From Gemmatimonadaceae bacterium (GTDB lineage: Bacteria; Gemmatimonadota; Gemmatimonadetes; Gemmatimonadales; Gemmatimonadaceae): a DNA stretch of 5,771 nt. Every line of letters begins with the position of its first letter. Position 1 is the first letter of the stretch. The stretch covers positions 1 through 5,771 of the forward strand of contig JACDHQ010000158.1 in assembly GCA_013820975.1 (NCBI GenBank), read 5' to 3'. Under the pieces are notes generated by a model. The model did no database searches. It was not told where the DNA came from and saw only the letters and a program-made list of their open reading frames with translations. This document shows positions 1 through 4,701 of the stretch, one piece after another. Made by a program: the position numbers and the translations under genes.

Positions 1-60
1 CGTTACGACGCAGCGTACCTGTCGGTCGGACCCTGAACTGCTGAGCTGTCTCGGTGGCGG

Positions 61-211
61 GATGGTTCATCGCGGGATCGAAAGTTCGACAGGATCTTGG
101 GGGGATGGTCCATCGCGGGATCGAAAGTTCGACAGGATCTTGACGGATGGTCCATCGCGGGATCGAACGCTCGACAGGATCGTGGGGGATGGTCCATCGC
201 GGGATCGACCA
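61..211. repeat. Tandem repeat, about 3.6 copies of a 42-43-bp unit with internal dyads
   Basis: Units start at 61, 104, 146 and 188, giving periods of 43, 42 and 42; the fourth unit decays after about position 206-211. Each unit opens with the dyad GATGGTCCATC (104-114, 146-156, 188-198; the first copy at 61-71 has one T for C). Units 1-3 carry a second dyad TCGA-N4-TCGA (78-89, 121-132, 163-174), with loop AAGT in the first two and ACGC in the third. Two GATC sites recur in each full unit, giving seven in the array. The whole unit is conserved with no variable spacer, so this is a direct-repeat array and not a CRISPR. Its function is unknown; candidates are a protein-binding array, a transcript-end structure or a neutral minisatellite. 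Confidence 0.93.
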
Positions 212-246
212 CCGAACTATCGGTCGCGGATTCGGGCTTGGTTGCC

Positions 247-350
247 GCACCGCCCCTGATCACTCGTGTGCGCCCGACCACCAGCGCCGCGCACCGCCAC
301 CGATTACTCGTGTGCGCCCGACCACCAGCGCCTTGCACCGCCCCTGACTC
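247..350. repeat. Tandem repeat, about 2.4 copies of a 44-bp unit
   Basis: Units start with GCACCG at 247, 291 and 335. Positions 262-288 and 306-332 are identical over 27 bases, and the remaining part of the unit differs at a few bases. The third copy is recognisable only for about 13-16 bases before it diverges next to the stop codon of the DUF1707-like gene. A 6-bp inverted repeat, GTGCGC (268-273) with GCGCAC (289-294), is present in the first copy but is degraded in the second, so it is probably not the conserved functional element. The sequence is unrelated to the neighbouring 42-43-bp array. Confidence 0.88.
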
Positions 351-356
351 GCTCCC

Positions 357-965
357 TCAGGCCGTTCCCCGCTTCACCACCACTTCAGCCATGACCGCCC
401 AGCCGTCGATCCGGATCACCGGCGCCGCGGCCTCGGGATAGGGCGCCTGCCACGTGCGATCGCGGGCGGTGGCCATGAACGCGAACAGGCGGTTGATCAC
501 GCGGACATTGTCGGGCACGATGATCGTCACCTGCGTCATCACTCCCGTGATCGCGATGTCGGTGACACCGGGGAGCAGCGAGGCGTCGCGCAGGTCGAGC
601 ACCGTCTCCGACATCACGGAGACGACTTCGAGCCGCCGCGGGACCACCCACAGGCCATCCCGTCGCGTTTCCGACATGATGGCGAGGATTCGCTCCGACT
701 CCTCGCCGCCCGGCTCCGCATACTCGGCGTCGTAGTCGTACACCGGCACCGCGGCCGAGATGCGCGCCAGCGCCGCGGGCGCGGCCGGGACATCCTGCAC
801 CAGCACCTCGAGCTCACCGATGGTGCGCGCCTGGTAGGCGAGGTCGAGCCGCCGGTCGAGCTCCTCTACCTCGATCCCGTCGTGCGCGAAGTGCGCCGAC
901 AGCAGGTCCACGACGCGCGTGCGCGCCGATTCGATCGACGGTGCGGTGGGGGAGGGGGTCGTCAC
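357..965 (-). CDS. DUF1707-like N-terminal domain with LiaF-C-like C-terminal domain
   Basis: The product is a 202-residue soluble protein with no membrane segment or signal peptide. Residues about 13-60 match the DUF1707/SHOCT-like pattern: an R/V-rich start, a helix leading to a spaced ELDRRLDLAYQA core, then a T-x-x-EL-x-x-L tail. A low-complexity Ala/Tyr/Asp linker (about 61-90) follows. Residues about 91-202 resemble the C-terminal beta-rich domain of LiaF/DUF2154 proteins, with two related stretches (IMSETRRDGLWVVP and VMSETVLDLRDASL) and a typical VPDNVRV segment. In that family the domain is linked to envelope-stress sensing, but the role here is not established. The start is GTG at 963-965, overlapping the stop of the upstream channel gene by 4 nt (GTGA), which implies translational coupling. 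It is the last gene of the minus-strand run, and the tandem repeats follow it directly. Confidence 0.85.
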   Translation of the reverse strand: MTTPSPTAPSIESARTRVVDLLSAHFAHDGIEVEELDRRLDLAYQARTIGELEVLVQDVPAAPAALARISAAVPVYDYDAEYAEPGGEESERILAIMSETRRDGLWVVPRRLEVVSVMSETVLDLRDASLLPGVTDIAITGVMTQVTIIVPDNVRVINRLFAFMATARDRTWQAPYPEAAAPVIRIDGWAVMAEVVVKRGTA

Positions 966-1678
966 GCGTCCCGGGTCGGTTGCACCGCGCCGTGGAGGGC
1001 CGAGTCGGTGCCGCGGCGGATGAAGAGCTGGTCGTACAGCAGCGCCGCCACGATCGCGCCGATGATCGGCCCAGTCCAGTACACGACCTGTCCCTCGAGC
1101 ACGCCGCTCACCACCGCGGGGCCGAACGAGCGCGCCGGGTTGAGCGACCCGCCCGTCAGCGAGCCGAGTGCGAGGTAGATCGCCGCGGCGGCGAAGCCGA
1201 CGGCCATCCCCCCGACGCGCGGCGACTTCGGATCGACCGCACTGCCGAAGAGGACGAAGCAGAGGAAGAACGTCCCGATCGCTTCGAGCGCAATCGCCGC
1301 CGAGGTGCCGATGTCGAGCGACACCACCTGGCCACCGAGCCGCGCCGCCAGGGCGGGGCCGTCGGGGAAGACGCCGAGCAGGGCATACGCGGCGATCGCC
1401 GCCCCCATGAACTGGGCGATGATGAACACGGCTCCCATCACCGGCTCGATCCGCCGCGCGGCGAGGAAGCCGAGCGTGATCGCGGGGTTGAAGTGCCCGC
1501 CCACGCGCATCATCGCTGTGATCAACGCTCCCAGGACGAGCCCGTACGTGAGCGCCGACTCGAGGATGATCGTCTGCGAGCCGCGCATCTCCGCTGAGAT
1601 GCGCGCGGATCCCGTGAGGAACACGAGCCCGAAGGTGCCGATGAACTCGGCGAGGAAGTGACGAATCGAGTCGCGCAT
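962..1678 (-). CDS. MIP-family channel (aquaporin / glycerol facilitator superfamily)
   Basis: This is a 238-residue integral membrane channel for water or small neutral solutes, of normal length for the family. Both signature loops are intact: GGHFNPA with NPA at residues 64-66, and GGSLNPARSFGP with NPA at 180-182 followed by the selectivity arginine R183. Six hydrophobic spans are visible at about 8-25, 36-57, 81-103, 122-145, 155-175 and 198-218. By spacing from the NPA motifs, the other pore-filter positions look like Y45 (or T44), Y168 and G177. These match neither E. coli AqpZ (F/H/T/R) nor GlpF (W/G/F/R), so the substrate cannot be named. The ATG start gives the expected AEFIGTF opening of helix 1. 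There is no Shine-Dalgarno in the 17-nt gap after the ketosynthase stop; the gap is pyrimidine-rich instead. The 3' end overlaps the next gene by 4 nt. Confidence 0.95.
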   Translation of the reverse strand: MRDSIRHFLAEFIGTFGLVFLTGSARISAEMRGSQTIILESALTYGLVLGALITAMMRVGGHFNPAITLGFLAARRIEPVMGAVFIIAQFMGAAIAAYALLGVFPDGPALAARLGGQVVSLDIGTSAAIALEAIGTFFLCFVLFGSAVDPKSPRVGGMAVGFAAAAIYLALGSLTGGSLNPARSFGPAVVSGVLEGQVVYWTGPIIGAIVAALLYDQLFIRRGTDSALHGAVQPTRDA

Positions 1679-1695
1679 GGCAGGGGGAGGAGGGA
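1679..1695 (-). promoter_or_regulatory. C-rich, G-poor spacer without a ribosome binding site
   Basis: Read on the coding strand, the gap between the ketosynthase stop TAG and the channel ATG is TCCCTCCTCCCCCTGCC: twelve C, four T and one G. It has no purine-rich Shine-Dalgarno and instead contains CCTCC, the core of the 16S anti-Shine-Dalgarno. C-rich, G-poor RNA is also what Rho prefers. The composition is visible directly; any regulatory role is inference. Confidence 0.4.
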
Positions 1696-2937
1696 CTAGT
1701 CGGGGCGGCGCATCACGATGCTCGCGTTGATCCCGCCGAAGCCGAAGGAGTTCGACAGCACGTGGTCCACGCGGGCGTGGCGGCCGGTGCGCGGAACGTA
1801 ATCAAGATCGCACGCCGGGTCGGCATTTTCGAGGTTCACCGTCGGCGGCAGCCAGTCCTCGTCGAGCGCGAGGGCGCAGATCGCGAGCTCGATCGCCCCG
1901 GACGCCCCGAGGGCATGGCCGTAGTACCCCTTCGTGCTGCTCACCTGGAGCCGCGATGCATGGTCCCCGAAGACGTTGTGCAGTGCCCGCGTCTCGGTGG
2001 GATCGTTGAGGGGCGTCGAGCTGCCGTGGGCATTCACGTAGGCGATGTCGTGCGGCGCGACGTCGCCGTCGGCGAGCGCCAGGGAGATCGCGCGCGCGGC
2101 CTGCTGCCCGTCGGGACGCGGCGCCGTCATGTGGTGGGCGTCGTTCGTCGAGCCGTAGCCGAGCACCTCGGCGTAGATGTGCGCCCCGCGGGCCTTCGCC
2201 CGGCCGTACTCCTCGAGCACCAGCACGCTGGCGCCCTCGCCCATCACGAACCCGTCACGGTCCCGGTCGAAGGGACGGGAGGCAGCCCCGGGGTCGTCGT
2301 TGCGCGTGCTCATGGCGCGGATGATGGAGAAGGCGCCGAAGCAGAGCGGCGCCAGCGGAGCCTCCGATCCGCCGCAGAGCATCACGTCGGCATAGCCGTC
2401 GCGGATGTTCCGGAATCCCTCGCCGACGGCGATCGTCCCCGACGCGCAGCTCATCGCATTGGTGCTGTTGGGCCCCGTGACGCCGAACTCAATGGCGATG
2501 TTGCAGCTGGCGGCGCCGCCGAAGACCATCAGCGCCAGGTTCGGATCCACGCCGCGCAGCCCCTGCCGCTGGAAGATCTCCGCGGCCCCTTCAGCCGAGC
2601 GGATGCCGCCGAGCGCGGAGCCCATCTGTGCGCCGATGCGATCGCGGTCCTCGCGCGCGAGGTCGATCTCCGCGTCCTCGAGCGCCTGGCGCGTGCACGC
2701 GACGGCGAACTGGCTGAAGCGGTCGAGGCGCTTCGCCCGCTTCGCCTCCATGAAGTCCGCCGCGGTGAAGTCGTCCACCTCGGCGGCGTTTCGGCTGCGG
2801 AAGGGCTCGGGATCGAAACGCGTGAGGGTGCGGACCCCCGAGCGCTCGGCACGGAGGCCGTCGTAGAGCCCATTCCGGCCGATGCCGATCGGCGTCACCG
2901 CCCCGATTCCCGTGATCACCACTCTGCGACGCTGCAT
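1696..2937 (-). CDS. FabF-type beta-ketoacyl-ACP synthase (KAS II family)
   Basis: The product is 413 residues, essentially the length of E. coli FabF, and catalyses decarboxylative Claisen condensation of an acyl primer with malonyl-ACP in the cytosol. The thiolase-fold signatures are complete: nucleophile Cys164 in AMSCASG, His304 in VNAHGSSTPLND, Lys336 and His341 in STKGYYGHALGASG, and the glycine-rich C-terminal NSFGFGGINAS (396-406). These active-site residues lie one position from their E. coli FabF equivalents. The frame stays open upstream, but ATG 2935-2937 begins the canonical RRVVITGIGAVTPIG N-terminus and has a good ribosome binding site. It overlaps the stop of the SRPBCC gene (TGATG). 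The intact Cys argues against a chain-length-factor (KS-beta) role. The setting beside cyclase-, methyltransferase- and flavoenzyme-type genes, with no ACP or fab genes in view, suggests a specialised pathway instead of housekeeping fatty acid synthesis. Confidence 0.95.
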   Translation of the reverse strand: MQRRRVVITGIGAVTPIGIGRNGLYDGLRAERSGVRTLTRFDPEPFRSRNAAEVDDFTAADFMEAKRAKRLDRFSQFAVACTRQALEDAEIDLAREDRDRIGAQMGSALGGIRSAEGAAEIFQRQGLRGVDPNLALMVFGGAASCNIAIEFGVTGPNSTNAMSCASGTIAVGEGFRNIRDGYADVMLCGGSEAPLAPLCFGAFSIIRAMSTRNDDPGAASRPFDRDRDGFVMGEGASVLVLEEYGRAKARGAHIYAEVLGYGSTNDAHHMTAPRPDGQQAARAISLALADGDVAPHDIAYVNAHGSSTPLNDPTETRALHNVFGDHASRLQVSSTKGYYGHALGASGAIELAICALALDEDWLPPTVNLENADPACDLDYVPRTGRHARVDHVLSNSFGFGGINASIVMRRPD

Positions 2938-3497
2938 CACTGCGATCCCTCTGCTGACTGCTGCGCACGGCGCTCGGCAGCGCGGGCGAGTCCCGCGAGC
3001 GTGCGCGATGCGATGCCATGGACGAACACCGGGCCGATCACGAGCGTGGCGGCGAGGCCGCCGATCAGTGGCCAGGGGGGGCCGTCCCACACGTGAACGA
3101 TGCTCACGTGGGTGCCGTCCGCCACTGGCCGGAAGCGCCACTCCACGTCCATTCGCGTCGTGATGCCGCGAACGTGCCGGAACCGGATCCACGGCCCATC
3201 TGCATGTGCGCTGCCTGGCGGCGCAACCGCCATCTCCGATGCCCAGAACGTTGGCCAGTTCAGGGGGCCGAAGGGACGGTTCGCGCTCATCTCGGCGATA
3301 CCGCCGCCATCGGGGTCCCGCTCCAGCATTCGGACCCATCGATAGTGCGGGAGATGCACCGGCCATCGCTCGACATCCGCGGCGAGGGCGAAGATCACGT
3401 CGAGCGGCGCGCGCACCAGTCCCTCGTCCACCGTGCGCAGGATCCGCCCCTCCGGCAGGGGACCAAGCGCCAACGCGGTGTCGCGGACGGCGCTCAT
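2937..3497 (-). CDS. SRPBCC-family protein (polyketide cyclase/dehydrase-like)
   Basis: The 186-residue product has the START/Bet v1-like helix-grip fold pattern. Residues 24-58 (DEGLVRAPLDVIFALAADVERWP, followed by a Tyr/Trp-rich HYRWVRML strand) are the typical first strand and V-shaped helices of Polyketide_cyc2 proteins. Beta strands run through about 66-138 (for example WIRFRHVR and MDVEWRFRPV), and a long C-terminal helix occupies about 160-178. Members bind hydrophobic ligands; some are aromatases/cyclases of type II polyketide synthesis and others are lipid or quinone carriers. Position next to a ketosynthase favours a polyketide or acyl substrate, but the reaction is not shown by the sequence. 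A strongly hydrophobic stretch at 141-159 could line the pocket or touch membrane. I chose ATG 3495-3497 because it overlaps the methyltransferase stop (ATGA) and has a GAGGG site; longer in-frame starts run into the methyltransferase gene. Confidence 0.88.
   Translation of the reverse strand: MSAVRDTALALGPLPEGRILRTVDEGLVRAPLDVIFALAADVERWPVHLPHYRWVRMLERDPDGGGIAEMSANRPFGPLNWPTFWASEMAVAPPGSAHADGPWIRFRHVRGITTRMDVEWRFRPVADGTHVSIVHVWDGPPWPLIGGLAATLVIGPVFVHGIASRTLAGLARAAERRAQQSAEGSQ
2947..2952 (-). promoter_or_regulatory. Ribosome binding site of the ketosynthase gene
   Basis: AGAGGG on the coding strand, 9 nt before the ATG at 2935-2937. It lies inside the end of the SRPBCC gene and decides the start: the same open frame extends about 219 codons further upstream, but that part has no family similarity. 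Confidence 0.7.
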
Positions 3498-4222
3498 CCG
3501 CGCCCTCGCGGCGCCCATTGCGCGGTGAGCCGCCATCCGAGCCGGTGCGCGACATCGATGCGAGCACCGGTGGCACGCCGGACGAGTGTCGCAAGCTCGG
3601 TCGCGGTGAACCCCTTGAGGACGGAGAGCATGCCGTCGGCGCGGCTGACCGGGTGGAATCCCATCGGGAAGCTTACCACCCAGAGCCCCCCGGCCGCGAG
3701 CCAGCTCCGGCGAAGGTCGCTGACGATGACGCTGCATCGTGCCACCCGGTCCATCTCAGCGACGAGCTGGACCGCCGCGTCCGCGTCGAAGTGATGGAGC
3801 ACCTGCGAGCAGGTGACGACGTCGATGCTGCCGCTGGCAAAGGGCATCGCGCGGGCGTCCGCACACACGCCGGCATCGAGGCGGTCGCCGCTCGCCCGTG
3901 TCAGCGATGCCGCCTCGTCGAGCCCGATCGCGCGAAGCGTCACGCCGTGCCGCGCCGCGAGGCGTCGCGCCGCCGCCGGGATGTCGCCCAGCCCCGTGCC
4001 GACGTCGAGCAACGTCACCTCGCGCTGAAGGCCGGCGAGCGATGGAAGGAGCAGCCGAAGCTCAGCGAGGACTGCGCGCATGCCGCCGAGCAGGCGGTTG
4101 GCGCGCGTGACGTCCGTGATCGACCGCTGGCGCAGCGCCGGCGGGCATGCGGGGTCGTCGAGCACTTCGGCGCCGGTGCGGCGCGAGCGGGGGGTGAACG
4201 GCGCGTCCAGGATCAGCCGCAT
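3494..4222 (-). CDS. Class I SAM-dependent methyltransferase (UbiE/Methyltransf_11-like)
   Basis: The 242-residue cytosolic enzyme is predicted to move a methyl group from S-adenosylmethionine to a small-molecule acceptor. Motif I, LLDVGTGLGD (71-80), forms the SAM-binding loop. The acidic end of strand 2 is D102 in IGLDEA, motif II-like ADARAMPF is at 121-128, and the strand-4 motif DVVTCSQVLHHF is at 134-145. The N-terminal segment (about 17-48: AEVLDDPACPP, then a helix with a TRANRL pattern) resembles, from memory, methyltransferases found beside type III polyketide synthases and FAD oxidoreductases; I could not confirm this by search. The start ATG follows the flavin reductase stop by 5 nt and has only a weak purine-rich site (GAGCG). 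The stop overlaps the SRPBCC start. The acceptor could be the oxygen or carbon of a phenolic or quinone-like ring, but it is not determined. Confidence 0.9.
   Translation of the reverse strand: MRLILDAPFTPRSRRTGAEVLDDPACPPALRQRSITDVTRANRLLGGMRAVLAELRLLLPSLAGLQREVTLLDVGTGLGDIPAAARRLAARHGVTLRAIGLDEAASLTRASGDRLDAGVCADARAMPFASGSIDVVTCSQVLHHFDADAAVQLVAEMDRVARCSVIVSDLRRSWLAAGGLWVVSFPMGFHPVSRADGMLSVLKGFTATELATLVRRATGARIDVAHRLGWRLTAQWAPRGRG
3503..3507 (-). promoter_or_regulatory. Ribosome binding site of the SRPBCC gene
   Basis: GAGGG on the coding strand, 5 nt before the ATG at 3495-3497. It lies within the 3' end of the methyltransferase gene. Together with the ATGA overlap it supports this start over in-frame upstream ATGs. 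Confidence 0.6.
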
Positions 4223-4227
4223 GGCGC

Positions 4228-4701
4228 TCAGCGCTCGAGCTGTGCGTAGCCGCCGCGATAGTACAGCAGCGGCGTGGCATGACGCACGGAGCCCTCATCC
4301 ACCTGGCCGATGACGATGGCATGATCGCCGGCGGGGTGCCGTGCCACGATGGTGCAGTCGAGCGTGGCGAGCGCGTCGTCGAGCAGCACCACGCCGCTCT
4401 TCCCCCGTCGGTAGCCGATGCCGGCGAACCGGTCGGGAAGCACGTCGCTGAACCGGCGCGACAGCGCTTCCTGCTCCGAGGAGAGGATGCTCACCCCGAA
4501 GTGCCGTGCCCCCTCGAGGGCCGGATGCATCTGTGCGTCGTTGCTGATGCAGGCGAGGACGAGCGGCGGATCGAGGCTGACGGAGGCGAAGGCACTCACG
4601 GTCATGCCATGGTCGGCGCCGATGGTATCGCGGAGGGTCATGACCGTCACACCGGCGGCGAACCGGCCCAGGATTGCGCGGAACGTATCGGGATCGATCA
4701 T
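4228..4701 (-). CDS. Flavin reductase family protein (HpaC/RutF-like, FMN-binding split barrel)
   Basis: The 157-residue protein is a single Flavin_Reduct domain of typical length. Members use NAD(P)H to reduce free FMN or FAD and pass the reduced flavin to a partner oxygenase. Visible family signatures are the N-terminal FRAILGRFAAGVTVMT (7-22), the flavin-contacting stretch TVSAFASVSLDPPLVLACI (34-52), the GDH triad at 125-127 preceding a hydrophobic strand and IGQV, and the C-terminal PLLYYRGGY (144-152). The start ATG overlaps the stop of the upstream FAD oxidoreductase gene by 4 nt (ATGA) and has no obvious Shine-Dalgarno, so expression probably depends on coupling. That makes the FAD oxidoreductase its most likely partner. 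A flavoprotein that binds flavin tightly as an oxidoreductase in its own right is the alternative. Confidence 0.93.
   Translation of the reverse strand: MIDPDTFRAILGRFAAGVTVMTLRDTIGADHGMTVSAFASVSLDPPLVLACISNDAQMHPALEGARHFGVSILSSEQEALSRRFSDVLPDRFAGIGYRRGKSGVVLLDDALATLDCTIVARHPAGDHAIVIGQVDEGSVRHATPLLYYRGGYAQLER

Larger units (their letters stand above)
1..356. other. Non-coding region made mostly of two tandem repeat arrays
   Basis: I can support no gene here. Positions 1-60 and 212-246 are unique sequence in which I see no recognisable element. Positions 61-211 and 247-350 hold two different short tandem arrays, listed separately. A minus-strand frame stays open across most of the region, but the repeat periods are 43, 42 and 44, so it does not keep a repeated peptide in register and resembles no known protein. 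The region lies immediately 3' of the DUF1707-like gene, so the end of the minus-strand transcript should fall here. I found no GC hairpin followed by a T-run on the minus strand, so termination may be Rho-dependent or further left. Confidence 0.75.

Noticed and set aside
61..211. Possible CRISPR array
   Set aside because: The entire 42-43-bp unit is conserved; there are no unique spacers alternating with repeats and no cas gene nearby.
268..294. GTGCGC/GCGCAC inverted repeat as an intrinsic terminator
   Set aside because: The stem is 6 bp with a 15-nt loop, is not kept in the second repeat copy, and has no T-run on either side.
3..338. 111-codon minus-strand frame across the repeats, giving a 14-residue DPAMDHP-type repeat
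   Set aside because: The unit lengths (43, 42, 44) break the reading frame, the two arrays share no peptide pattern, and there is no ribosome binding site or family similarity.
941..1597. 218-codon plus-strand frame antisense to the channel gene
   Set aside because: Highly charged Arg/Glu/Asp/His composition opposite a clear membrane channel gene; a shadow frame.
1762..3096. 444-codon open frame on the plus strand
   Set aside because: It lies antisense to the ketosynthase and the end of the SRPBCC gene; its composition is rich in Arg, Ala, Val and Glu with no motifs, as expected opposite a GC-rich gene.
2938..3594. Extension of the ketosynthase frame by about 219 codons upstream
   Set aside because: It overlaps the whole SRPBCC gene in another frame, has no similarity to any ketosynthase part, and the canonical N-terminus with a good ribosome binding site starts at 2937.
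3498..3737. Extension of the SRPBCC frame by 80 codons
   Set aside because: It runs through the methyltransferase coding sequence, is Arg/His-rich shadow translation, and the ATGA overlap with its ribosome binding site gives a better start.
3206..4249. 347-codon open frame on the plus strand
   Set aside because: It is antisense to the methyltransferase and SRPBCC genes, with no recognisable domain; a GC-bias shadow.
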